Notes: generated by a model from the letters alone, not told the origin. A DNA stretch of 64,000 nucleotides from Pseudomonas piscis (GCF_009380155.1 NZ_WHUV01000004.1:124001-188000), one strand, 5' to 3'. Positions 35,276-43,898 are shown, counted from the first letter of the stretch. Program-made: numbers and translations.

Positions 35276-37240
35276 ATGGCCTTTGTACAGATGCCCACGC
35301 AAAAAACGGACAAATTCAACGAGCTGCTCCGACGTTCACAGGAGATCGAGGGCCTGCGTCTGACCGACGCCATTCCCAAGCACTTGTATACGCCCCGCGT
35401 CTGGCGCGGGATGCTCAGCTTCGTCGTCAGCTATGCGCTCTATATCGGCGCGGTGGTGGCGGTCGCCCATGTGCACTGGGCCTTCTACCTGCCGCTGTGG
35501 CTGATTGCCGGCCTGGGGGGCTGGGGCCTGTTCTGCGTGGCCCACGATTGCGGCCACAACTCGTTTTCCCGCAACCGCAGCTTCAACCACATCCTGGGGC
35601 ACATCGCCTTGCTGCCCCTGCTGTACCCGTTCCACGGCTGGCGCCACATGCACAACATGCACCACGCCAACACCAACAACCTGGAGATGGACGTCGACTG
35701 GCGCCCGGTGCTGCGCGTGCAATATGACGCCATGCCCTGGTGGGACAAGCTGGTCTACAGCAGCACCCGCACCTGGCTGTTCTGGCTGGGGACGGTGAAC
35801 TACCAGCGGCACTCGGGATTCCGGCCGGAGATGTTCCCCAAGCTCGAGGCGCGCAACGAAGTGCGTCGTTCGATCCTGTTCATGGCCGTGGCCGCGGTGA
35901 TCTACCTGCCGACCCTGGTGTACTTCACCGGTTTCACCGGTCTGTTCCTGTACTTCGTCGCCCCGTGGCTGGCGATCCACGCCTGGTTCAGCCTGACCAC
36001 CATGATGCATCACATCAGTGACGAGACTCCGTTCCTGACCAAGGAGCACTGGAGCTTCAACAGCAGCCGCCTGCTGCTGACCACCGACTACATGTATCCG
36101 AAGTGGCTGCTGTTCCTGACCCACTACATCTCGGTGCACACCGCCCACCACGTGGCGCCGATCATTCCCCACTACAACCTGCCCGAGGCCCAGGCCGCGC
36201 TGAAGTCCGCCTTCCCCGGGATGGTCCGGGAAAAACCCCTGACCGTGCAGGACGTCTGGCATGTGGCGCGCCATTGCCACCTGTACGATCCGGTCAACGG
36301 CTTCTACGAGTCCTTCGATCGGTCGCCGGCAGCAGGCGACACCCGCACCGGCTACAGCGGTCCGCTGACCATGAAGCAGCAGGCCCTGCGCAGCTACATG
36401 AGCGTGCTGGGCTCGCTGGCCCCCGATCGCGCCGGTGCCCGGGCCACCGACCTGTTCGGCTACACCCGCGAATACATCAAGCAGCCGGACAAGGAAATGA
36501 GCCCCCTGGGAGCCCAGCGCTTCCACATCAAGGGCATCCCCGGCGTTCCCCATGGCTACCAGTGGGGCACGGGCGAGCAGACCATCCTGCTGGTCCATGG
36601 CTGGGGCGCCGACAGCCGCAGCATGTACTCCTTCACCCGGGTACTGCAGCGCCAGGGCTTCAAGGTCGCGACCTTCGATGCGCCGGCCCACGGCATCTCG
36701 CCGGGCTCGCTGAGCACCATGACCGAGTTCAAGGACGCGGTAAAAGCCGCCATCGTCGCCCTGGGTGACGTGGTGGGCATCGTCGCCCATTCCCTGGGCG
36801 GTATCGCCGCTACCGGCGCCCTGGCCGAGCTGGCCGAGACCCATCGGATCAAGGCCATGTGCCTCCTGGGTTCGCCTGCCAACCTGCCGGTGGTGATCGA
36901 TCGCTGGGCCAACGGCTACCTGCAGCTCAAGCCGCAGATCGTCCAGGCCATGCACCGCGAGCTGTGGAAGCGCAATGGCGTGCCGGTCCAGCACTGGGAC
37001 ATCCCTGCGCTGGGCAACGCCCTGCAACTGCCGATGCTGGTGCTGCACGACCAGGAGGACCCGACCGTGCCGTTCTGCGAGGCGCAGCAGATCACCACGC
37101 TGATGCCGTGGGCCAAGCTGGAGCCGGTATCCGGCCTCGGCCATGTGCGGATCCTCTCCGACGCCGCGGTGCTGGAGCAGGTGGCGCGGTTCCTCGCGGA
37201 GAACATCAAGGTGGCCGAAGTGGCCCAGGCCAGCGCATGA
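35276..37240 (+). CDS. fusion of FAD2-type desaturase and alpha/beta hydrolase
   Basis: A 654-residue two-domain protein. Residues 1 to about 350 are a DesA/FAD2-type membrane desaturase with boxes HDCGH (90-94), HGWRHMHNMHH (120-130) and HTAHH (288-292). Residues 410-645 are an alpha/beta hydrolase with HGWGAD (441-446), Ser506 in AHSLGG, Asp595 in HDQEDPTVP and His623 in GLGHVRI. The hydrolase part resembles the separate hydrolase two genes downstream. The fusion could couple the last desaturation with release of the acyl chain. Ribosome site AGGAG lies before the ATG. Confidence 0.9.
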   Translation: MAFVQMPTQKTDKFNELLRRSQEIEGLRLTDAIPKHLYTPRVWRGMLSFVVSYALYIGAVVAVAHVHWAFYLPLWLIAGLGGWGLFCVAHDCGHNSFSRNRSFNHILGHIALLPLLYPFHGWRHMHNMHHANTNNLEMDVDWRPVLRVQYDAMPWWDKLVYSSTRTWLFWLGTVNYQRHSGFRPEMFPKLEARNEVRRSILFMAVAAVIYLPTLVYFTGFTGLFLYFVAPWLAIHAWFSLTTMMHHISDETPFLTKEHWSFNSSRLLLTTDYMYPKWLLFLTHYISVHTAHHVAPIIPHYNLPEAQAALKSAFPGMVREKPLTVQDVWHVARHCHLYDPVNGFYESFDRSPAAGDTRTGYSGPLTMKQQALRSYMSVLGSLAPDRAGARATDLFGYTREYIKQPDKEMSPLGAQRFHIKGIPGVPHGYQWGTGEQTILLVHGWGADSRSMYSFTRVLQRQGFKVATFDAPAHGISPGSLSTMTEFKDAVKAAIVALGDVVGIVAHSLGGIAATGALAELAETHRIKAMCLLGSPANLPVVIDRWANGYLQLKPQIVQAMHRELWKRNGVPVQHWDIPALGNALQLPMLVLHDQEDPTVPFCEAQQITTLMPWAKLEPVSGLGHVRILSDAAVLEQVARFLAENIKVAEVAQASA

Positions 37241-37247
37241 GAACGAT

Positions 37248-37445
37248 ATGACGACCTATGCTGAAAACGCTGTGGCCGAGTCCGGCCTGTGGATGTGCCT
37301 GATCTGCGGCTGGATCTACGACCAACGGCTGGGAGATCCGGATTCGGGGGTGCCTCCGGGCACTGCCTGGGACGACATCGCCGATGACTGGACCTGTCCT
37401 GAATGCGGCGTGGGCAAACTGGACTTCAACATGGTGAAGCTGTAA
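37248..37445 (+). CDS. rubredoxin
   Basis: A 65-residue rubredoxin with both iron-binding pairs, CLIC (Cys17, Cys20) in WMCLICGWIYD and CPEC (Cys50, Cys53) in WTCPECGVGK, plus GTAWDDIADDW between. The start at 37248 is 7 nt after the fusion gene; the longer upstream frame lies inside that gene. It is the likely electron donor to the three desaturases, as rubredoxin is for alkane hydroxylase. Rubredoxin genes recur in polyyne clusters. Confidence 0.93.
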   Translation: MTTYAENAVAESGLWMCLICGWIYDQRLGDPDSGVPPGTAWDDIADDWTCPECGVGKLDFNMVKL

Positions 37446-37482
37446 CCCGACGCTTGAAATCTGTAGTCGATGAGGAAGGAAG

Positions 37483-38409
37483 ATGGCGACTCAAGAACAC
37501 CCGCCGGTGGCGGCCAGGGCCCGGCGCAGCAGTTTCAGGAAGATGCTGTTCAAGGGCATCTACAACACGGTCCTGGGCGCGCTGCGCTGCAGCTTCTGGA
37601 TTGAGTCGCGGCTTCTTCCGCAGCGGGCTGCGCAGCGGGCGTTGAAGATCTTCACCACGCCACAGCGGCTGCGCCAGCATTTCCCGCAGACGCTGCCCAG
37701 TGCCACGGTGCAAGACCTGGAAACCGGGGACGGGCGCTTGCGCTGCTTCCGCTGGACGCCTTCGCAGGTTCGGCGCCGGGTGGTACTGGTACATGGCTGG
37801 AGTGGTGCCAGTACCCAGTGGCAGTACTTGATCCCGCTATTGCTGGAGCAAGGCTGCGAAGTCTTGTCCTTCGACTGCATCGGCCATGGCGGCAGCGGTG
37901 GCCGGCAGGCGTCGCTGCCGACCTTCGTCAGCATGCTCGACCAGGTCCAGCAGCAGTTGGGCCCCTTCGATACCGTGATCGGTCATTCCCTGGGTGGCGC
38001 CGCAGCGGGCTACGCTTTGAGCACCGACATCGGCAAGGGTTTCCAGCGCGCGGTGCTGGTGGCGGCGCCGGCCGACATTGAAAACGTTGTCCGGCGTTTC
38101 GCGGCGTTCCTCTGGATCAACGACGACGTCAGGCGGCGCATGCAACGCCTGGTCGAGCAACGCTATCAGAAAGACATGGGCAGCCTGGCGGTCAGCCGTT
38201 ACGGCCAACAGGTAGACATCCCGGTGCTGCTGGTCCATGACCAGCAGGACCAGGAGGTTCCGGCAGACGACCTGCAATCCTTCGCCCAGGGGTTGCGGCA
38301 CCGGCAGGTCCTGCAGACCCGCGGGCTTGGTCATCTGAAAATTCTCAAGGACAGGGCGACCATGGGAGCCGTGGTCGATTTTGTCTGTGCAAAGGACGGC
38401 AACCTATGA
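37483..38409 (+). CDS. alpha/beta hydrolase, probable chain-releasing thioesterase
   Basis: A 308-residue hydrolase with oxyanion motif VLVHGWSGAS, nucleophile Ser169 in GHSLGG, Asp256 in HDQQDQEVP and His284 in GLGHLKIL. Residues 20-50 form a hydrophobic or amphipathic N-terminal part (KGIYNTVLGALRCSFWI). It is similar to the C-terminal half of the desaturase-hydrolase fusion, so the two probably arose by duplication. In caryoynencin-type clusters a thioesterase (CayF) occupies this role. It overlaps the next gene by 4 bp. Confidence 0.85.
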   Translation: MATQEHPPVAARARRSSFRKMLFKGIYNTVLGALRCSFWIESRLLPQRAAQRALKIFTTPQRLRQHFPQTLPSATVQDLETGDGRLRCFRWTPSQVRRRVVLVHGWSGASTQWQYLIPLLLEQGCEVLSFDCIGHGGSGGRQASLPTFVSMLDQVQQQLGPFDTVIGHSLGGAAAGYALSTDIGKGFQRAVLVAAPADIENVVRRFAAFLWINDDVRRRMQRLVEQRYQKDMGSLAVSRYGQQVDIPVLLVHDQQDQEVPADDLQSFAQGLRHRQVLQTRGLGHLKILKDRATMGAVVDFVCAKDGNL

Positions 38410-39860
38410 GTGAAAGTTACGATGTGATCGTTATCGGCGCGGGCCCCGGTGGTTATGTAGCCGCGATCCGCGCGGCGCAACTGGGACTGAAGACGGTCTG
38501 TATCGAGCGCTACAAGGGCAAGGACGGCAAGACCGCCCTGGGCGGTACCTGCCTGAACGTAGGCTGCATTCCCTCCAAGGCGCTGCTCGACAGCTCCCAT
38601 CACTACTATGAGGCGCGCCACGGCTTCGAGGTGCACGGCATCGGCATCAGCAACCCGCAGATGGACGTGGCGACGATGCTGGCCCGCAAGGACAACGTGG
38701 TACGCAACTTCAACGGCGGCATCGCCTCGCTGTTCAAGGCCAATGGCGTGGCGGTGCTGGAAGGCCACGGCAAGCTGCTGGCCAACAAGGAAGTGGAGGT
38801 CACTGCCGCCGACGGCAGCACCCAGCGCATCAGCGCCGAGCACGTCATCCTGGCCCCCGGTTCGCAGCCGATCGACATCCCGGCAGCGCCCCTGACCGGG
38901 GAGGTGATCGTCGACTCCACCGGCGCCCTGGAATTCACCAGCGTGCCCAAGCGCCTCGGGGTCATCGGCGCCGGGGTCATCGGCCTGGAGCTGGGTTCGG
39001 TCTGGGCCCGCCTGGGAGCCGAGGTGACGGTACTCGAAGCCCTCGACAGCTTCCTGCCGGCGGTGGATGCGCAGATCGCCAAGGAAGCGCAGAAGATCCT
39101 CGGCAAGCAGGGCCTGGATATCCGCCTCGGCGCCCGGGTGACCGCTTCCGAGGTGCAAGGCGATAGCGTCAAGGTCAGCCTGACCGAGGCTGGCGAGGAC
39201 AAGCAGCAGACCTTCGACCGGTTGATCGTTGCCGTTGGCCGGCGTCCCTTGACCACCGACCTGCTGGCCGCCGACAGCGGCGTGCAACTGGACGAGCGGG
39301 GTTTCATCCATGTCGACGGCCAGTGCCTGACCAGCGTTCCCGGGGTGTATGCCATCGGTGACGTGGTGCGCGGGCCGATGCTGGCGCACAAGGCTTCGGA
39401 AGAGGGCGTGATGGTCGCCGAAAGCCTTGCCGGGCATTCGCATCCGCTCAACTACGAGCTGATTCCCTCGGTGATCTACACCCACCCGGAAATCGCCTGG
39501 GTCGGCCAGACCGAACAGGCGCTCAAGGCCGCGGGCGTCGAGCTGAACATCGGCACCTTCCCCTTCTCCGCCAGCAGCCGGGCCATGGCGGCCAACGACA
39601 CTGCGGGGCTGGTCAAGGTGATCGCCGATGCTGGCACCGACCGGGTGCTGGGCGTGCATGTGATCGGGCCCGGCGCCGCAGAGCTGGTCCAGGAAGGCGC
39701 CATCGGCATGGAGTTCGGCACCAGCGCCGAAGACCTGGGGATGATGGTGTTCTCCCATCCGACCCTGTCCGAGGCACTGCATGAGGCGGCGCTGTCGGTG
39801 AATGGCCACGCCATCCACATCGGCAACCGCAAGAAGAAACCGGCCGCCAGCGTCAACTAG
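38406..39860 (+). CDS. lpdA: dihydrolipoamide dehydrogenase-like flavoprotein
   Basis: A 484-residue E3-type enzyme: FAD motif IVIGAGPGGYVAAIRA, redox-active pair in GGTCLNVGCIPSK, NAD motif GVIGAGVIGLELGS and the C-terminal His-Glu dyad in SHPTLSEALHEAA. Sequence and length are those of a genuine dihydrolipoyl dehydrogenase, but no 2-oxoacid dehydrogenase genes are near. Its ATG overlaps the hydrolase stop, so it belongs to the operon and might pass electrons from NADH toward rubredoxin (inference). Alternatively it is a spare Lpd copy. Confidence 0.9.
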   Translation: MSESYDVIVIGAGPGGYVAAIRAAQLGLKTVCIERYKGKDGKTALGGTCLNVGCIPSKALLDSSHHYYEARHGFEVHGIGISNPQMDVATMLARKDNVVRNFNGGIASLFKANGVAVLEGHGKLLANKEVEVTAADGSTQRISAEHVILAPGSQPIDIPAAPLTGEVIVDSTGALEFTSVPKRLGVIGAGVIGLELGSVWARLGAEVTVLEALDSFLPAVDAQIAKEAQKILGKQGLDIRLGARVTASEVQGDSVKVSLTEAGEDKQQTFDRLIVAVGRRPLTTDLLAADSGVQLDERGFIHVDGQCLTSVPGVYAIGDVVRGPMLAHKASEEGVMVAESLAGHSHPLNYELIPSVIYTHPEIAWVGQTEQALKAAGVELNIGTFPFSASSRAMAANDTAGLVKVIADAGTDRVLGVHVIGPGAAELVQEGAIGMEFGTSAEDLGMMVFSHPTLSEALHEAALSVNGHAIHIGNRKKKPAASVN

Positions 39861-39869
39861 CGAGCCGTG

Positions 39870-39897
39870 CCCGGCCCCGTGATTCAGCGGGGCCGGG
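39870..39897. terminator. hairpin between convergent lpdA and tauD
   Basis: Perfect 10-bp stem CCCGGCCCCG/CGGGGCCGGG around an 8-nt loop, 10 nt after the lpdA stop. It has no T-run and probably ends transcripts from both sides. Confidence 0.6.
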
Positions 39898-39918
39898 ACC
39901 TGTCAGCGCCGTCGCGTT

Positions 39919-40758
39919 TCAGCGGAAGAACGGCGCATCCCCGAGAATGGTCGCGCGCTGCATTACCCGGCGCTGTGGACGGTAGTCATCCACGGCGTAG
40001 TGCTGGGTCACGCGGTTGTCCCAGAACGCCACGTCGTTTTCCTGCCAGCGCCAGCGAATGGTGAATTCCGGGCGCGTGGCGTGGGTGAACAGCAGCTTGA
40101 GAATGGCTTCGCTCTCGCTGTCCGACAGTTCGTTGATCCGGGTGGTGAAGCCATCGTTGACGAACAGCGACTTGCGCCCGCTCACCGGGTGGGTGCGGAT
40201 CACCGGGTGCGATAGCGGTGGGTTCTTGCGCCGGGTCTCTTCCCAGCGCGCCAGGTCTTCGGGGGTATTGCCGAAGCGCTCCAGGGGGAAGGACTTGATG
40301 AACTCGTGGGTGGCGGTCAGGCCTTGCAGCAGGTTCTTCATCGGTTCCGACAGCGCCTCGTAGGCAGCGATGCCGCTGGCCCACAGGGTGTCGCCGCCGA
40401 ACTTGGGCAGCAGCTTGGCGCTGAGCACCGCGCCCAGTGCCGGGGTCGGCAGGAAGGTGACATCGGTGTGCCAGATGGCGTTGTCGCGCACATCGGTCTC
40501 GGCGGTGTCGAGGATCAGTACTTCAGGCTGTTCCGGTACGTTGGGGTAGATCGGGTGGATATGCAGGTCACCGAAGTTGGCGGCGAAACGCGCCTGCTGC
40601 TGCGGGGTGATCGGCTGATTGCGAAAGAACAGTACCTGATGCTCGAGCAGGGCTTGCTCGATGGCGTCGCGCTGCTTGTCGTCCAGGGGCTGGCTGATAT
40701 CGATGCCGTCGATCTGCGCGCCAAGGGCGGAACTCAAGGGGGTGATGGTCAGGCTCAT
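39919..40758 (-). CDS. tauD: taurine dioxygenase
   Basis: A 279-residue Fe(II)/2-oxoglutarate-dependent dioxygenase that would release sulfite from taurine. The HxD motif is in WHTDVTF (His97, Asp99), the distal His is in QHYAVDDYRP (about 253), and the 2-oxoglutarate-binding Arg is in RPQRRVMQR. Start MSLTITPLSSALGAQIDGID matches TauD. It is downstream of tauABC on the same strand but separated by 276 bp containing repeats. Confidence 0.92.
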   Translation of the reverse strand: MSLTITPLSSALGAQIDGIDISQPLDDKQRDAIEQALLEHQVLFFRNQPITPQQQARFAANFGDLHIHPIYPNVPEQPEVLILDTAETDVRDNAIWHTDVTFLPTPALGAVLSAKLLPKFGGDTLWASGIAAYEALSEPMKNLLQGLTATHEFIKSFPLERFGNTPEDLARWEETRRKNPPLSHPVIRTHPVSGRKSLFVNDGFTTRINELSDSESEAILKLLFTHATRPEFTIRWRWQENDVAFWDNRVTQHYAVDDYRPQRRVMQRATILGDAPFFR

Positions 40759-40856
40759 GCTGGTTCTCGTGTGCGGCGCCGAACGGTCGGCGTGGTCGGA
40801 TTAGGTTTTATCTGTATCGATCTGAATGTTGCTGGCTTGCATGGGCCTGGTGGCCC

Positions 40857-40988
40857 CTGTCGAGCCATGGCGAGGCTGCGATCGAGCGCGTAGCTCTCGC
40901 AGCGATCAGCCAGGCAGGCCGCGGTGCATGGCTTGGCGTCTGCTGCGCAGCCGTACGCAGCCTCGCCAGAGCTCGGCAGCGGCTACAG
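40857..40988. repeat. pair of TGTAGCCGCTG-type repeats between tauC and tauD
   Basis: A truncated direct copy (CTGTCGAGCCATGGCGAGGC at 40857) and a full inverted copy (TACGCAGCCTCGCCAGAGCT at 40954 onward, ending GGCTACAG). They occupy most of the 276-bp gap between tauC and tauD. Confidence 0.7.
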
Positions 40989-41034
40989 ACAGCCGACGCA
41001 GCAAGTAACGCGGTCGACGCAAGGCAGGCGCCAG

Positions 41035-41871
41035 TCAATGGCTCTGGCCATGCCAGGGCACCAGCTTGCGCTGCAGGGCCCGCAAGCCCATCTCCATGGC
41101 GAAGGCGATCACCGCGATCACCAGGATCCCCAGCACCACTACATCGGTGACCAGGAACTGCGCGGCGGACTGCACCATGAACCCAAGGCCGCTGGTGGCG
41201 GCGATCAGTTCGGCGGCCACCAGGGTCGACCAGCCCACGCCGAGGCCGATGCGGATTCCGGTGAGGATGTCCGGCAAGGCGCTGGGCAGGATCACATGGC
41301 GGATCAGCTGGACCCGGGTCGCCCCTAGGGACTGCGCCGCCCGCAGCTTGGCCGGGTCGACGGTGCGCACGCCGGTGGCGGTGGCGATGGCGATCGGGGC
41401 GAAGATCGCCAGGTAGATCAGCAGCACCTTGGACAGCTCGCCAATGCCACACCAGATCACGATCAAGGGCAGGTAGGCCAAAGGCGGGATCGGCCGGTAG
41501 AACTCGATCAATGGGTCGAGCACGCCCCGGGCGACGCGGTTGGCGCCGATGGCGATGCCCACCGGGATCGCCGTCAGCACCGCCAGGCCCAGGCCCAGGC
41601 CGATACGTTGCAGGCTCGCGGCCAGGTGCTGCCACAAGGTGGCGTCCATGTAGCCGCTGGTGGCCAGCAACCAGCCCTTTTGCAGCACGGCCCCAGGCGA
41701 GGGCAGGAACAGCGGTTCCACCAGGCCGCTGGCGGTGACCGCCCACCACAGCGCCAGCAGGCCGACCAGGGTCAGCACGCTGATCCAGCGGGTGCTCAGA
41801 CTGCGCCGCGCCGGCAACGGCCTGGAGTGGGTCTCGTGGCTGGCGGTGGCGGGAATCTCGTAGCTGCTCAT
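41035..41871 (-). CDS. tauC: taurine ABC transporter permease
   Basis: A 278-residue permease of the SsuC/TauC family with about six TM helices and the EAA-type loop RAAQSLGATRVQLIRHVILPSALPDILTGIRIGLG. Overlaps tauB by 4 bp. Confidence 0.9.
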   Translation of the reverse strand: MSSYEIPATASHETHSRPLPARRSLSTRWISVLTLVGLLALWWAVTASGLVEPLFLPSPGAVLQKGWLLATSGYMDATLWQHLAASLQRIGLGLGLAVLTAIPVGIAIGANRVARGVLDPLIEFYRPIPPLAYLPLIVIWCGIGELSKVLLIYLAIFAPIAIATATGVRTVDPAKLRAAQSLGATRVQLIRHVILPSALPDILTGIRIGLGVGWSTLVAAELIAATSGLGFMVQSAAQFLVTDVVVLGILVIAVIAFAMEMGLRALQRKLVPWHGQSH

Positions 41872-42659
41872 GGGCGCTCCTGCTGCTGGCTGCTGCGTTG
41901 GGAGAACACCCGCGCCAACACGTGCTCGCGGGTTTCGATGAAGCGTGGATCGGACTTGATCGCTCGGGCCGACTCGCCGGCGGCATACCGTTGGCCGAAG
42001 TCCAGGTGCAGGCGCTCGACGATCTGGCCCGGGTTGGGCGCCAGGAGAATCAGGTCGGTGGCCAAGAACACCGCTTCCTCGATGTCGTGGGTGATGAGGA
42101 ACACTGGCTTGGCGGTACGTCGCCAGACTTGCAGCAACAGTTCCTGCATCTGCTCGCGAGTGAAGGCGTCCAGGGCGCCGAAAGGCTCGTCCATCAGCAG
42201 CAGCCGTGGATCGGCGGCCAGGGCGCGAGCCAGTCCGACACGTTGCTTCTGACCCCCGGAGAGCTGCCAGATGCGCCGCTTGTCGAAACCGGCCAGGTCC
42301 ACCAGGGCGAGCATTTCCCGGGCCCGGGCTTCGCGCTTCCCACGCGGCACGCCAGCCAGCTCCAGGCCGAAGGCGACGTTGGCCAGTACGTCCTGCCAGG
42401 GCAGCAGGGCATCGTCCTGGAACACCACGCCACGCTCGGCGCCAGGGCCTTGCACCGGTACGCCATCGAGGCTGATGCGCCCGGCGCTGGGCTCGACGAA
42501 ACCGGCGATCAGGTTGAGCAACGAAGTCTTGCCGCTACCGGAGGGCCCCAGGGCGACCAGCAGTTGCTGTGGCCCCAGGGTCAGGGAGATATCGGCCAGC
42601 ACCGGTTCGGCGGCGCCGGGGTACTGTGCGCTGATGCGCTCCAGTTGTAGCAAAGCCAT
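41868..42659 (-). CDS. tauB: taurine ABC transporter ATP-binding protein
   Basis: A 263-residue ATPase: Walker A GPSGSGKTSLL, signature LSGGQKQRVGLARAL, Walker B LLLMDEPFGALD, H-loop FLITHDIEEAVFLA. It is of the SsuB/TauB group. It lies 30 nt after tauA and overlaps tauC. Order tauA-tauB-tauC with tauD downstream supports taurine rather than alkanesulfonate. Confidence 0.9.
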   Translation of the reverse strand: MALLQLERISAQYPGAAEPVLADISLTLGPQQLLVALGPSGSGKTSLLNLIAGFVEPSAGRISLDGVPVQGPGAERGVVFQDDALLPWQDVLANVAFGLELAGVPRGKREARAREMLALVDLAGFDKRRIWQLSGGQKQRVGLARALAADPRLLLMDEPFGALDAFTREQMQELLLQVWRRTAKPVFLITHDIEEAVFLATDLILLAPNPGQIVERLHLDFGQRYAAGESARAIKSDPRFIETREHVLARVFSQRSSQQQERP

Positions 42660-42689
42660 GACGGCTGTCTCCTTTGCGAACGCGCAGCC

Positions 42690-43667
42690 TTAGTTGCTGA
42701 TGAACCGGGCGCTGACGTAGGGGGCGTAGTCCGGCAGCACGGCTTCGACCTTGCCTTGTTCCTTGAGGAATACCGCAGTGTCGGTGATGGCCTTGGTGGT
42801 CGGCGCGCCGAGGCTTGCGACCTGGTCGGCGGCCAGCGGGTAGACGTTGCCTTGCAGCAGCAGGGGGATGTCGCCGGCCTTGGCTCCGGAGAGCTTCACC
42901 AGCTTGTCGACGTTGCCCTGGTTGGCCAGCCAGGCCTGCGGGTCCTTGCGGTAGTCGGCGTAGGCATCCAGGGTCACCTTGGCGAAAGCGCTGACGATTT
43001 CCGGGTGCTTCTGGGCGAAATCCTTGCGCACGATCCAGGCGTCGAAGGTCGGCGCGCCGGATTTGGCCAGCTCGCCCGAGGTGATCAGCACCTTGCCGTT
43101 TTCCTTGGCCACGCCCAGGGCAGGGTCCCAGACGTAGGTGGCGTCGATGTCGCCGCGCTTCCAGGCGGCGATGATCGCCGGCGGCGCCAGGTTGAGTACC
43201 TGGACCTTGGCCGGGTCGATGTTCCAGTGCTTGAGGGCCGCCAGCAGGCTGTAGTGGCCGGTGGAGACGAAGGGCACGGCAATCTTCTTGCCCACCAGGT
43301 CCTGGGGGGTGTTGATCCCGGAGCCGTCGCGGGCCACCAGGGCCTCGGCGGCGCCGATCTGGGTGGCGATCAGGAAGGTTTCCACCGGCACCTTGCGGGT
43401 GACGGCTGCGGTCAGGGGGCTGGAGCCCAGGTAGCCGATCTGCACGTCACCGGAGGCGATGGCGGCAATGATGTCGGCGCCGTTGTCGAACTTGCGCCAG
43501 TCGATGCTGGCCTTGGTGGCTTTTTCGTAGCTGCCGTCGGCCTGGGCGACCTTGGCCGGATCGACGGTGGTCTGGTAGGCGACGGTGAAATCGGCCGCCT
43601 GGGCAAGGAAGCTCGCTGCGGCCAGGGAGGCGGCCGCCAGGAGGCGAAGGGGGAAATGCAGTTTCAC
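42690..43667 (-). CDS. tauA: taurine-binding periplasmic protein
   Basis: A 325-residue binding protein, close to E. coli TauA (320). A GTG start at 43667 is chosen because AGGAG lies 7 nt upstream; the ATG at 43682 overlaps that site. Signal peptide LRLLAAASLAAASFLAQA is followed by ADFTVAYQTTVDPAKVAQADG, the usual TauA beginning. It is the first gene of the tau operon. Confidence 0.9.
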   Translation of the reverse strand: MKLHFPLRLLAAASLAAASFLAQAADFTVAYQTTVDPAKVAQADGSYEKATKASIDWRKFDNGADIIAAIASGDVQIGYLGSSPLTAAVTRKVPVETFLIATQIGAAEALVARDGSGINTPQDLVGKKIAVPFVSTGHYSLLAALKHWNIDPAKVQVLNLAPPAIIAAWKRGDIDATYVWDPALGVAKENGKVLITSGELAKSGAPTFDAWIVRKDFAQKHPEIVSAFAKVTLDAYADYRKDPQAWLANQGNVDKLVKLSGAKAGDIPLLLQGNVYPLAADQVASLGAPTTKAITDTAVFLKEQGKVEAVLPDYAPYVSARFISN

Positions 43668-43726
43668 GATGAAGCTCCTCATAGGCGGCCGTTGATCGGC
43701 GTGGGAGGAGCCTAAATGATCTAAGA

Positions 43727-43756
43727 ATTATAAAATAAATAACGTTTTAGAATTAG
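43727..43756 (-). promoter_or_regulatory. candidate tauA promoter
   Basis: On the minus strand TATAAT lies at 43732-43727 in an AT-rich stretch, without a good -35 box. This would suit activation by CysB or a Cbl-like regulator under sulfate starvation (inference). Confidence 0.45.
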
Positions 43757-43800
43757 CTTAGAAAGAGAGAACGAGTTGAAGAGGGGAAGCGCGTCGCGCT

Positions 43801-43879
43801 TCATCGCTGGCAAGTCGGATCGTCGCCCGCTCGCTCCTACAGGACGGTGCCGTGTAGGAGCGAAGCTTGCTCGCGATGC
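43801..43879. repeat. inverted REP pair (REPIN-like)
   Basis: CATCGCTGGCAAGTCGGATC...CGCTCCTACAG faces TGTAGGAGCGAAGCTTGCTC followed by GCGATG across about 10 nt. It lies between the tau promoter and the end of gshA. Confidence 0.75.
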
Positions 43880-43898
43880 ATGCAGCGCGGTGTATCTA

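Noticed and set aside
38406..39860. Reading the Lpd-like gene as a pyruvate or 2-oxoglutarate dehydrogenase subunit gene
   Set aside because: No E1 or E2 gene is near, and translation is coupled to the polyyne-type operon.
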